From positions 23,191-87,190 of the forward strand of contig CASFXH010000004.1 in NCBI GenBank assembly GCA_949298575.1: a stretch of DNA of 64,000 bases. Reading direction: 5' to 3'. The notes below the pieces were generated by a model, which had not been told where the DNA came from, ran no database searches, and saw only the letters and a program-made list of their open reading frames with translations. The DNA comes from an uncultured Parabacteroides sp. (GTDB taxonomy: Bacteria; Bacteroidota; Bacteroidia; Bacteroidales; Tannerellaceae). Shown here one piece after another: positions 56,663 through 64,000 of the stretch; position 1 is the stretch's first letter; each line of letters starts with the position of its first letter. A program made the position numbers and the translations under genes.

Positions 56663-56959
56663 ATGGCAAGTAGAAGAATTTTGAAGAAAGAGATCGCTTC
56701 CGTGATGGGGAGCTTGTTTATGGAGGCAATGATTTGTAAATGGTATACGCCGGACGTGGATCAGGCTAAGCTGGATGAACTTATTTCTAGAATCTTACTG
56801 AAGTCGGATGAGTTTGTCGCTCGGGTGAGTCACGCGACCAATGGGGAGAATAAGGCCGGAGCGAAGGCTTATTTCCGGGCACTCAAAGACGATGTGAATA
56901 AGGAGGTCGAAGCGATTGTCGCCGAGATGGGCAATCTATCGAACGCGAAGGAAGCATGA
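56663..56959 (+). CDS. Small hypothetical protein
   Basis: Unrecognised 98-residue (or 101-residue, if it starts at 56654) helical, charged protein (MASRRILKKEIASVMGSLFM). There is no signal peptide. Its stop overlaps the ATG of the acyltransferase gene by 4 bp, so translation is coupled and a role connected with lipid acylation or the envelope is possible, though unproven. Confidence 0.82.
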   Translation: MASRRILKKEIASVMGSLFMEAMICKWYTPDVDQAKLDELISRILLKSDEFVARVSHATNGENKAGAKAYFRALKDDVNKEVEAIVAEMGNLSNAKEA

Positions 56960-57504
56960 AGCGGGCATTGAGCAGAGCCCTCCTACGTCTGATGGGTTGG
57001 ACGATTGGTTCGACGGAAGGGGTGGACTTGCCGAAGTGCGTGATTTGCGCGGCGCCCCATACCAGCAATTGGGATTTCGTGATCGGGAAGTTGTTTTACA
57101 ATTCAATTGGGTGTAATGCCCAGTTCTTGATCAAGAAGGAATGGTTTTTCTTCCCTTTTAACCTGTTTTTCGGTTGGTTGGGAGGAGTTCCGGTCGATCG
57201 GAGCAAGCGGACTTCAGTGACGGACCAGATGGTGGAGCGCTATCAATCGAACGCGCGTTTCCAACTGGCCGTGACGCCGGAAGGAACTCGCAAGCGGACC
57301 GAGGAGTGGAAAAAAGGCTTTTACTTCATCGCGTTGAAGGCGAACGTGCCGATCTTGATCGGCTGTTTCGATTACGCGAAGAAGGTGGTTGGCATGAAGG
57401 GTATATTCTATCCGACAGGCGATGTCGAGGGCGATATCGCGAAGATCCGGGCGATGTACCGGGGTGTGACGGCTTGTCATCCGGAGAATTTCGTCCAAGT
57501 GTAA
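56956..57504 (+). CDS. PlsC-like lysophospholipid acyltransferase
   Basis: A 182-residue short acyltransferase. Motif I is HTSNWD (H35, D40), the second-block Arg lies in VPVDRSKR, and motif III is TPEGTRKR. Such enzymes acylate lysophosphatidate or related lipids at the inner membrane. It is shorter than PlsC of Proteobacteria and lacks the long N-terminal region, like a common Bacteroidetes subfamily. It is coupled to the small hypothetical gene and followed by a structured 3' region. Confidence 0.9.
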   Translation: MKRALSRALLRLMGWTIGSTEGVDLPKCVICAAPHTSNWDFVIGKLFYNSIGCNAQFLIKKEWFFFPFNLFFGWLGGVPVDRSKRTSVTDQMVERYQSNARFQLAVTPEGTRKRTEEWKKGFYFIALKANVPILIGCFDYAKKVVGMKGIFYPTGDVEGDIAKIRAMYRGVTACHPENFVQV

Positions 57505-57509
57505 TAGGG

Positions 57510-57565
57510 GTGAGAGCTTCCGCCTCTCTGGGAGGAATAGCCTCTTGTGGGGAGGAAGCTCTTAC
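57510..57565. other. Nested hairpin region after the acyltransferase gene
   Basis: The outer stem has 12 bp with one G-U pair (GTGAGAGCTTCC 57510-57521 / GGAAGCTCTTAC 57554-57565). Inside lie two CCTC/GAGG pairs, giving a branched structure. There is no T-run, so it is an unlikely terminator; it could stabilise or process the mRNA. Confidence 0.6.
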
Positions 57566-57608
57566 ATTAATATAATATATAGGTGTAACCTTATTTGTAA
57601 TCATTATT

Positions 57609-58400
57609 ATGGCAGGAGACTTACGTGTCAGTATGGTGCAGTCCCACATCATTTGGGGCGACCGGGAAGAAAATTTGGCTTATTATGAGGAGTTGGTCCG
57701 GCGCTTGGAAGGCCGTTCGGACTTGGCGGTATTGCCGGAGACGTTCACGACGGGATTCGCGATTGAGGACGCCGAGCGCTTGGCTGAGCCGATGGATGGA
57801 CCGACCTTGAAAGCCCTGAAACGCTGGGCCGAACAGTATGGTTTCGCGATCACGGGCAGTTTTATCGCTCAAGAGGGGGCACGATGTTATAACCGGGCCT
57901 TTTTCGTGACGCCCGAGGGAGAGGCTTATTTTTATGATAAACGCCATTTATTCCGAATGGCGGGCGAGGATAAGCGTTTTTCCGCAGGTGAGAAACGCTT
58001 GATCGTTTTGTATAAAGGCTGGAAGGTCTGTCTGATGGTTTGCTATGACCTGCGTTTTCCTGTCTGGAGCCGGAACCGGGGAGGCGAGGAGTATGACCTC
58101 TTGATTTATGTGGCTAACTGGCCAGACGCTCGGCGTAAGGCTTGGAAATCGCTCTTGCAAGCCCGAGCGATCGAAAATATGGCCTATGTCTGTGGTGTCA
58201 ACCGGGTTGGAATGGATGGCAACGGTGTTTACTTCCATGGAGATTCGCTGCTTTATGACCCCAAGGGAAAAAAGATTGCCGACGTGGGGAAACGAGAGGA
58301 GATCACTCGCACTTGTCTGCTGAGTCGAACGGACTTGGTCGCTTTCCGAGAAAAATTCCCTGCCTGGAAGGATGCCGATGAGTTCGAGATTCGTGTTTAA
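57609..58400 (+). CDS. Omega-amidase/nitrilase-family amidohydrolase
   Basis: A 263-residue C-N hydrolase close to YafV/omega-amidase. The Glu-Lys-Cys triad is complete: E44 (LPETFTTGF), K111 (YDKRHLF) and C145 (MVCYDLRFP). Such enzymes hydrolyse alpha-ketoglutaramate in metabolite repair; other small amides are possible. The next gene begins 17 bp downstream, so they may form an operon. Confidence 0.93.
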   Translation: MAGDLRVSMVQSHIIWGDREENLAYYEELVRRLEGRSDLAVLPETFTTGFAIEDAERLAEPMDGPTLKALKRWAEQYGFAITGSFIAQEGARCYNRAFFVTPEGEAYFYDKRHLFRMAGEDKRFSAGEKRLIVLYKGWKVCLMVCYDLRFPVWSRNRGGEEYDLLIYVANWPDARRKAWKSLLQARAIENMAYVCGVNRVGMDGNGVYFHGDSLLYDPKGKKIADVGKREEITRTCLLSRTDLVAFREKFPAWKDADEFEIRV

Positions 58401-58417
58401 CCTATTGAGTCGAATGA

Positions 58418-59674
58418 ATGATGGAAAAACAACAACCTTGGCGCTGGATACCTACGCTCTATTTCGCGGAGGGGTTGCCTTATGTCGTCGTGATGACGCT
58501 CTCGGTCATCCTTTATAAACGGATGGAGGTCTCGAACGCGGAGATCGCATTATATACGAGCTGGCTTTATTTCCCTTGGGTCATTAAGCCCATTTGGAGT
58601 CCTTTCGTGGATTTGATCAAAACGAAGCGCTGGTGGGTCGTTGCCATGCAGCTCTTGATTGGCGCGGGAATGGCCGGAGTCGCTTTCACTTTGCCGGGTG
58701 ACGCTTTCTTGCGGGCTACGCTGGCTTTCTTTTGGTTGATGGCATTTAGCTCAGCGACACATGATATTGCCGCGGATGGTTTCTATATGTTGGGCTTAAC
58801 GGAAGACCAACAGGCCTTCTTTATAGGTATTCGTAATACGTTTTACCGGGTGGCGATGTTGACAGGACAAGGTTTGCTGGTCATGCTCGCGGGCTTCCTG
58901 GAGGAAAAGACGGGGCGGGTACCTTTCGCTTGGAGCTTGGTTTTCTTCGTTTTGGCGGGAACATTCATTGGATTGGCGTTGTGGCACAAGCATGCGATGC
59001 CGCTCCCGTCGGCCGATCGTAGGCGGGCCGATGTCCGTCCATGGACGATTTTGAAAGGCTTTGGCGACACGTTTGTCTCTTTCTTCCGGAAACCGGGGAT
59101 CGGTATGGCCTTGCTCTTTATGCTGACTTATCGCTTGGGGGAATCGCAACTGGTGAAATTGGCCTCACCCTTTTTGCTCGACAGCCCGGAAGCCGGTGGT
59201 TTAGGTCTCTCGACGGGTCAGGTGGGGTTCGCCTATGGCACGGTGGGGGTGATCGCCTTGTTGCTGGGCGGGATCCTGGGCGGTATGGCGCTTTCGAAAG
59301 GAGGCTTGCGGCGGTGGCTTTGGCCCATGGCGCTCGCCATCTCTCTGCCCAACTTGGTTTATCTTTATCTCGCTTATGTCCAACCTGAAAGCGTGTTCTT
59401 GATTAACGCGTGCGTGGCGATCGAGCAATTTGGCTATGGCTTTGGTTTCACGGCTTATACAATGTATCTGATCCTTTTCTCCGAGGGCGAATACAAGACC
59501 GCCCATTACGCCATCTGTACGGGCTTCATGGCTCTGGGTATGATGCTTCCCGGCATGATCTCCGGATGGATTCAAGAGATGATAGGTTATCAGTATTTCT
59601 TTATTTGGGTGATGGTCTGCTGTGTGCCTCTTTTCGTGATCTTGCCTTTCCTTAAAGTGAAAGAACGGTCATAG
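58418..59674 (+). CDS. AmpG-like MFS permease
   Basis: A 418-residue, 12-helix major facilitator. The N-terminus (WRWIPTLYFAEGLPYVVVM) and TSWLYFPWVIKPIWSPFVD are characteristic of AmpG-type muropeptide transporters, and ATHDIAADGFYM is also typical. It probably imports GlcNAc-anhydroMurNAc peptides for wall recycling. Two ATGs occur in tandem (58418, 58421). It lies downstream of the omega-amidase. Confidence 0.9.
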   Translation: MMEKQQPWRWIPTLYFAEGLPYVVVMTLSVILYKRMEVSNAEIALYTSWLYFPWVIKPIWSPFVDLIKTKRWWVVAMQLLIGAGMAGVAFTLPGDAFLRATLAFFWLMAFSSATHDIAADGFYMLGLTEDQQAFFIGIRNTFYRVAMLTGQGLLVMLAGFLEEKTGRVPFAWSLVFFVLAGTFIGLALWHKHAMPLPSADRRRADVRPWTILKGFGDTFVSFFRKPGIGMALLFMLTYRLGESQLVKLASPFLLDSPEAGGLGLSTGQVGFAYGTVGVIALLLGGILGGMALSKGGLRRWLWPMALAISLPNLVYLYLAYVQPESVFLINACVAIEQFGYGFGFTAYTMYLILFSEGEYKTAHYAICTGFMALGMMLPGMISGWIQEMIGYQYFFIWVMVCCVPLFVILPFLKVKERS

Positions 59675-59686
59675 GAATCGCCGGTG

Positions 59687-61561
59687 TCAGTAACGATGGT
59701 AGGGCTCCGACATCACATGGAGGGTTTTAGGGATCCAAACCCGATAGCGCCCTTCTGGGGCCCAATCGTTGCCGGCCGAGGCGAAGTCGCAAAAATTGAC
59801 CATCTTTATCGCTTTATTTTCCTCATTCTCTAAGTCTGTTCCCAAGATCATGGGGACTTGGAGCGTGATCCAGGCGAACGGGGCACTGGCGTTTTCGGGA
59901 GTAGCCTCAATAAAGCCTTGCGGGTCGCGTTGGATGATCGCGCATTCGTCGATGTCGCCATCCTGGAAACGGCTGTCGCGGGCGAAGACCAACGGACCGT
60001 AGGTGACCGCTTGCGTGTGGTTAAGTTCAACGACCCGTGCCTTGGGCTTGAAGTCAATCGCGACTTGGTCGCCTTTCTTCCAGAGGCGTGTGAGGATGAG
60101 GTAACCTCCTCGGTAGAGTGATTCCGTGCGTTCGCCGTTGATAGTGACTTCATAATCCTCGTCAGCCCATGAGGGGATACGGAGCGCGAGGGCGAAAGTC
60201 GAATTCTTTTGGGGATCGAGTGTCAGGTCTATTTTCCCATCAAGCGGGTAGCGTGTTCGTGATGTCAAGGAGACCTTGTTTCGGTTGCCCAGCGTGATTG
60301 TCGCCGCCGAGGGCAGATAAAGGTTCACGAAAAGATGTGTGTCATCCGATTGGTAAGCCACGGATGGAATCAGGGCGAATCCCCTGGGACCATTGGCGTT
60401 GCAGCAGTTGACGCGCATGCCGCATTGCTTCTCGCCCGGTTGGCGTCGTCCTTCGAGCGGGCTGTATTTGGAGATTTGCGAGCCGTCGTCTTTCATGGAG
60501 GCCATGAGAGCGTTGTACATGGTCTGTTCGAACGCCTCGGCATAGAGGGGATTGGCGGTTTCCCTCAGCAGGCGGGCGCAGAATTGCATCCACGTGAAGG
60601 TGACGCAGGTCTCCATCGTATGGTAGGCGGGGTAGGTCTGAAGCGCCTTACCTCCATACCAGCACTCGAACGCGGCCCCCGAACCCGCGATGTTGATTTC
60701 TTCTTTCAGGATATGGTCCGCCGTTTTCCGGGCGGCTTCCAAGAGTAGGGGATCGTCTAGTTCTTTTCCTAATTCGATCAAGCCTTCGTAACACGACATC
60801 ATTTCGTAGGCTTTTTGACCGTTCTCAAAAGACCACCATTGTTGGGGATAAGGTGAGCGTTGGGCGACGGGAACATCCCGTAGAGCTTGGCTGATCAGTC
60901 TTGAACTACCTGCCTGCTCCATGTTTTTGACGATCTCCCGGGCAAAATCCAGATAGTGGTCGTTCCGTGTCGCACGATAGAGGTAAACGACCGGCTCAAG
61001 GATGGAACAGCTGGCCATGCCCAAATAGTTACCGGTGGTGGCGATGTCGACGTTGCGTTCCTTCAGCTCGTCCATCAAGCAATCGATCGAGCGTTGGGCG
61101 GCCTCGAGGGCGTTTTTGTCATTCGTCAGCCGGTAATAGTCCAAAAGGGCGAGGGCGGAATATTTTCGTCCCCAAATGTCCCAGTTGGTCAGCCGGTCTT
61201 CCGGTTTGTAATTGCCGATGTACCCGTCTGGACGCTGGGTTTGGAGGAATTTTTCCATACTGTTTTGAATGAGCTGGAACAGTTCCGGGTCGGCGCTGTA
61301 ACGGTAGGAGGCGATAGCGCCCAACATCCACTTGCCGAAAAACTCCGATTGCCATAGGTTCCCTTCGGTCAGGTAGCGGAAAGGTTCGATCAATTCGTTC
61401 ACGTCCTGTCCCTTGACCCGTTTATCGATGCAGGTTTGGATCCGTTCGCCGATGAATCCATCAATGTGGATGGACTCGAGATGGGGATTCACGACTTGCG
61501 CCGAGGAGCCCGCCGTGATGGCAAGCAAGCTCAATACTAACCAACAGCCCTTGATTTTCAT
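59687..61561 (-). CDS. GH127-family glycoside hydrolase (beta-L-arabinofuranosidase-like)
   Basis: A 624-residue exported (alpha/alpha)6-barrel glycosidase with a signal peptide (to ~21). The zinc and catalytic set of GH127 is present: E317 and C319 in METC, and C386-C387 in NCCNANGP, one of which is the cysteine nucleophile. A C-terminal beta-sandwich follows. Members release beta-L-arabinofuranose from plant hydroxyproline-rich glycoproteins or act on related sugars. No other glycan-utilisation genes surround it, so the substrate remains open. Confidence 0.92.
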   Translation of the reverse strand: MKIKGCWLVLSLLAITAGSSAQVVNPHLESIHIDGFIGERIQTCIDKRVKGQDVNELIEPFRYLTEGNLWQSEFFGKWMLGAIASYRYSADPELFQLIQNSMEKFLQTQRPDGYIGNYKPEDRLTNWDIWGRKYSALALLDYYRLTNDKNALEAAQRSIDCLMDELKERNVDIATTGNYLGMASCSILEPVVYLYRATRNDHYLDFAREIVKNMEQAGSSRLISQALRDVPVAQRSPYPQQWWSFENGQKAYEMMSCYEGLIELGKELDDPLLLEAARKTADHILKEEINIAGSGAAFECWYGGKALQTYPAYHTMETCVTFTWMQFCARLLRETANPLYAEAFEQTMYNALMASMKDDGSQISKYSPLEGRRQPGEKQCGMRVNCCNANGPRGFALIPSVAYQSDDTHLFVNLYLPSAATITLGNRNKVSLTSRTRYPLDGKIDLTLDPQKNSTFALALRIPSWADEDYEVTINGERTESLYRGGYLILTRLWKKGDQVAIDFKPKARVVELNHTQAVTYGPLVFARDSRFQDGDIDECAIIQRDPQGFIEATPENASAPFAWITLQVPMILGTDLENEENKAIKMVNFCDFASAGNDWAPEGRYRVWIPKTLHVMSEPYHRY

Positions 61562-61699
61562 GGATATCTATTTTTGCTTTTCTTTTATGTGTGGATACGT
61601 ACGCAAAAATAGGAATTAAAGTTCGAATTCTTTTATGCGTGCCGAACATTTCTTTCGCGCCTCGGAAGCTACTTTCTAATCATTGTATATCCGTTACTA

Positions 61700-61759
61700 C
61701 CGCGACTTCGGTGCTGGCGTCTACACTGTCCGTGTAGCGTCAGCGTGACGAAGGCGCGG
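61700..61759. other. Large hairpin after the FadL-like porin gene
   Basis: The outer stem is CCGCGACTTCG / CGAAGGCGCGG (one mismatch). Inside is a second long stem, GCTGGCGTCTACAC / GTGTAGCGTCAGC, with one bulge and one mismatch. It begins 6 bp after the porin stop on the minus strand; no clear U-run follows, so it may be a mRNA 3' stabiliser or a REP-like element. Confidence 0.65.
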
Positions 61760-61764
61760 GTTGC

Positions 61765-63249
61765 TTAGAATTTATAAGAAACGCCGATGGCCGGCATCAG
61801 GGCATAGGCCGAGTAATGGCCGCTGAAGACGCGGGTCTTGTATTCGTCGGCCACGTTCGGGATCGCTTTCATCAACATATACTCGTCGGTGTAAGAGCCG
61901 TCGCGGGAGATGCCCTGCACGTAGCCGAACGAGAAATCTACCGAGAAATTCTTGAGGGGATAGAAGCTGCATCCGGCCGTGATGCCTACCTTATCCATGC
62001 TGGGCGTCTCGGGGTTCAAGTAGTCGCGCTCGACGGGTGACTCATCGAAATAGGCGCCCATACGGACATCGAGCCGGTCGGTCGCCGCGAACTCCGCGCC
62101 GAGGCGGTAGATGCGTGAGTTCTTGTATTTCTTGGGGGCATAAATGTTGTAAGCGCTCAGCGACGAGGGCGAAAAATGCACGTCAAGCGCCTCATAAGCG
62201 CCCCAGCCTACGAATTGGACCTCGCCCGAGAGCGTCCACCGTGCGGTGGGATGGTAGGCGATACCCACGTTGAGGTTGCTGGGCAAGGGCAGCTCGGCCG
62301 AGAAGTTGCCCGTGTTGAGCGGGGGAATGCCGATGCCACTGGGCAGGCCGTTCCCTTCAGGCAGGAGCTGTCCGGCGGTCTGGAGCAGGGTATTGATTTT
62401 GCCGACCAGTTGGTTGAAATGTTCCTCGTTGGCGTAGTTCAGGGCGATGTCGCCTTCTTTCACCTTGGCGGTCACTTTCGAACGGTAGGAGATGCCGACG
62501 GTCAGCTTGTCGTTGATGTCGAACATGGCGCCGACATTGAATCCCAATCGTACTCCCGCGTTGCCCTTCAGGGAGACGGAAGCCGCCGACGCGTCGTCAT
62601 AAATCGCCATTTCCTGTATGATCGGCTCCATGACCGGTTGCAACATGGGGAGCATTTGGGGATATTGGGTGGCGATGGCTTGCGTCATGTAATTGGCCAT
62701 GTAAGTCATCTCGCCCGGCCCGATCAAGGCGCGACTCATGGAGATATTGCCAAACATCATCATCAGCCCGGCGCCGATGCTCAGCCGGTCGGTGATGCGC
62801 CAAGAGAGGGTGGGCTGGATGTTAAAGGCCTTCAAGGAAATGTCTTGCACGAGGTGCGAGCCGGCCCAATCGTCGCTCCATTTGATGCCGCTCCCATAGG
62901 GCGTGTTGATCGAGAGGCCGGCGGCCAGGAAATCGTAGATCTTGAAGCCGGCGTAGGCGTAGAGGGGCGTGCTTGGCGTGTTGTCGGTGCTCTGCTTGAA
63001 ACCATTGCCTTCAACCGTCGCGTAGGCGAAGACACCCGAGAGACCCGCGGAGAGGTCGACCGTCTTATCCATAAACGCCAGTCCCGCGGGGTTGAAGTGC
63101 ATGCTTTCCGCGCCGAGTTTCAGGGCGACGCCCACGTGGCCCATGCCGGCTTGTTTCGCGCTTTGCGCGTTGACTTGAAATCCCTCGGCAGCCGCGTAGG
63201 AGAGAGGGAGCGTGGCCAAGCAGGCCAGCGCGAGTACTTTTTTCATCAT
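61765..63249 (-). CDS. FadL/OmpP1-family outer membrane protein
   Basis: A 494-residue outer membrane beta-barrel of the FadL/TodX transport family. A signal peptide (ending AAAEG) is followed by FQVNAQSAKQAGMGHVGVAL and SMHFNPAGLA, matching the family hatch NPA motif. The C-terminal residue is Phe (GVSYKF), an outer-membrane insertion signal. The family imports hydrophobic compounds such as long-chain fatty acids. A TATCTTCG element at 63310-63317 on the minus strand is a likely promoter. Confidence 0.92.
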   Translation of the reverse strand: MMKKVLALACLATLPLSYAAAEGFQVNAQSAKQAGMGHVGVALKLGAESMHFNPAGLAFMDKTVDLSAGLSGVFAYATVEGNGFKQSTDNTPSTPLYAYAGFKIYDFLAAGLSINTPYGSGIKWSDDWAGSHLVQDISLKAFNIQPTLSWRITDRLSIGAGLMMMFGNISMSRALIGPGEMTYMANYMTQAIATQYPQMLPMLQPVMEPIIQEMAIYDDASAASVSLKGNAGVRLGFNVGAMFDINDKLTVGISYRSKVTAKVKEGDIALNYANEEHFNQLVGKINTLLQTAGQLLPEGNGLPSGIGIPPLNTGNFSAELPLPSNLNVGIAYHPTARWTLSGEVQFVGWGAYEALDVHFSPSSLSAYNIYAPKKYKNSRIYRLGAEFAATDRLDVRMGAYFDESPVERDYLNPETPSMDKVGITAGCSFYPLKNFSVDFSFGYVQGISRDGSYTDEYMLMKAIPNVADEYKTRVFSGHYSAYALMPAIGVSYKF

Positions 63250-63309
63250 ATTATGCTCTATTTGTTTGTAATGAGTTAATTAGATAATTGTTCCCTTCAG
63301 AAACGGCCG

Positions 63310-63317
63310 CGAAGATA
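63310..63317 (-). promoter_or_regulatory. -7 element (TATCTTCG) of the FadL-like gene
   Basis: Near match to TAnnTTTG on the minus strand, about 60 bp upstream of the ATG; possible -33 TTTG at 63333-63336 with a short 15-bp spacer. Confidence 0.45.
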
Positions 63318-63506
63318 AGGACTTATTTGGAACAAACGCGCAAAAGGTTGGAAAATGCGCGAAAAATCATTCTTCTTTTTGCGAGGGGTATGAGGCGTTT
63401 TTAGGGCAATTGTCCATAGCCTTATCATAGGATTGACGAGATAAGTATTTAATATTCAATTGGAATTAGCCCTATTCCTGACGAAATGGAATTGTCCAAG
63501 GGAAAA

Positions 63507-63538
63507 TTTGCGAGGCCTATTTCTTTAAAATACCTTTG
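63507..63538 (+). promoter_or_regulatory. Strong promoter at the right end
   Basis: TTTG at 63507-63510, 20 bp, exact TACCTTTG at 63531-63538: consensus-quality. The word AATTGTCCA occurs twice upstream (63408-63416 and 63490-63498), and the first copy sits in the near-palindrome GGGCAATTGTCC, which could be an operator. Confidence 0.75.
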
Positions 63539-63568
63539 CGCTATCAAAAATTAAAAACAAAAAGTATC

Positions 63569-63709
63569 ATGACGAAACACGAGATGAAAAGAAAGAGCCA
63601 TCCATGGCTTGGGGTAATGTGCCTACGGGCATGTAGTTTTATGTGGGCGCCAAATCTAATGGCGAGCCAAGTGAAAAATGGAAATCAATATTTCAATAAA
63701 ATAAGTTAA
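63569..63709 (+). CDS. 46-codon ORF resembling a truncated signal peptide
   Basis: The first ORF after the strong promoter (31 bp downstream of the -7 box) encodes 46 residues: MTKHEMKRKSHPWLGVMC at the start, a hydrophobic stretch, then APNLMASQ and a polar tail ending NKIS. The basic-hydrophobic-small-residue pattern looks like a signal peptide whose mature protein is missing. It may be a leader peptide or the 5' remnant of a decayed outer-membrane protein gene. Protein-level evidence is absent. Confidence 0.4.
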   Translation: MTKHEMKRKSHPWLGVMCLRACSFMWAPNLMASQVKNGNQYFNKIS

Positions 63710-63783
63710 GTTTATTGTTAAACCTATATTCAACCCGTCTTCATGGATACCACAAAACCCTCTTGATAAAGAGGCATTTGACT

Positions 63784-63860
63784 TAATAGTCACACGAGGC
63801 CCTCGTAATAGTCACACGAGCTCCTCTTAATAGTCAGATGAGGCCCTCGTAATAGTCACA
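63784..63860. repeat. Tandem array 5: 22-bp units with alternating inverted arms
   Basis: TAATAGT recurs at 63784, 63806, 63828 and 63850, an exact 22-bp period. Arms ACGAG and CTCGT pair across 3 bp (63794-63798 / 63802-63806) and again across the linker into the next unit. A 6-bp hairpin (CCTCTT / AAGAGG, 63759-63774) lies just upstream. The array precedes the secreted-protein gene starting at 63936. Confidence 0.85.
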
Positions 63861-63935
63861 AGCGGATGCCGTCGGAGTCAGGTCCTGTTTTCGGGTGTCT
63901 GAAATGGGAATTGGATAGTTAAATTTTTTAATATC

Positions 63936-64000
63936 ATGATGTTTTTAGAGAAGAATTCAAGAAGATATTCTTTTGTCTTATGGCTTTTGTCCGCGGTTTT
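63936..64000 (+). CDS. Start of a secreted protein (runs off the window)
   Basis: An open frame from the tandem ATGs at 63936/63939 reads MMFLEKNSRRYSFVLWLLS and continues past the window end. Basic residues followed by a hydrophobic stretch indicate a signal peptide. Nothing more can be said of the product. Confidence 0.55.
   Translation, partial: MMFLEKNSRRYSFVLWLLSAV

Overview
This 64 kb window comes from a Bacteroidales chromosome. By eye it looks like the Tannerellaceae/Parabacteroides side of the order and is fairly GC-rich outside the ribosomal region. Evidence: Bacteroidetes-type promoters (TTTG, about 19-20 bp, TAnnTTTG) recur upstream of genes and tRNAs; there is a TonB-dependent receptor with a carboxypeptidase-like N-terminal domain; DUF6261, HU/DUF4469 and DUF5106-type proteins are present; and the order tRNA-Thr/Tyr/Thr-tuf-tRNA-Trp-secE-nusG-rplKAJL-rpoBC is the classical one. 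No insertion sequence, prophage, integrase island or CRISPR-Cas system was seen.

Layout. 1-7.9 kb (minus strand): a secreted EEP-fold nuclease/phosphatase, a parallel beta-helix lipoprotein, a C1 aminopeptidase, a gamma-carbonic-anhydrase-like protein, a GNAT acetyltransferase, aminopeptidase P and an ADP-ribosylglycohydrolase. 8.4-10.4 kb (plus): a DUF6261 protein and mtnA. 10.5-25 kb: rpsU, a tyrosine recombinase, hpf, four tRNAs, tuf, secE, nusG, four ribosomal proteins, rpoB and rpoC. 25-33.6 kb: a patatin, a TonB receptor with a divergent His-rich membrane protein, dnaG, an unknown protein, cutC and a thioredoxin-like protein. 33.9-41 kb: penicillin-binding protein 1A, glycerol kinase, an HU-like protein and an ADP-forming acetate-CoA ligase. 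41-50 kb: a HigBA-type toxin-antitoxin pair, an Ntn-hydrolase, an SLC13 permease, an M28 peptidase, an EFR1 ferredoxin/flavodoxin, ftsH and rsfS. 50-57 kb: two identical tRNA-Gln genes, an esterase, and the glycogen pair of phosphorylase and synthase. 56.7-63 kb: a small unknown protein, a PlsC-like acyltransferase, an omega-amidase, an AmpG-like permease, a GH127 glycosidase and a FadL/OmpP1 porin. The right end holds a strong promoter, a 46-codon signal-peptide-like ORF and the start of a secreted protein.

The most unusual signal is not a protein. Five intergenic tandem arrays (about 7980-8145, 25912-26030, 38759-38912, 50654-50996 and 63784-63860) differ completely in sequence but share one design: short inverted arms alternating head-to-head at a fixed period of 42, 23, 23, 40/41 and 22 bp. 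Two of them flank the only two genes in the window whose proteins carry an identical DDGGSPGTV peptide (the DUF6261 protein and the HU-like DNA-binding protein). The codons for that peptide differ at six of nine positions, which points to protein-level conservation rather than recent copying. A 44-nt-arm inverted repeat at 41067-41165 is a further REP/MITE-like element.

The genes are mostly housekeeping: translation and transcription core, replication priming, cell wall synthesis and recycling (PBP1A, AmpG-like), storage glycogen turnover, peptide and glycan degradation, and envelope transport. All positions were read by eye; no alignment or database search was run.
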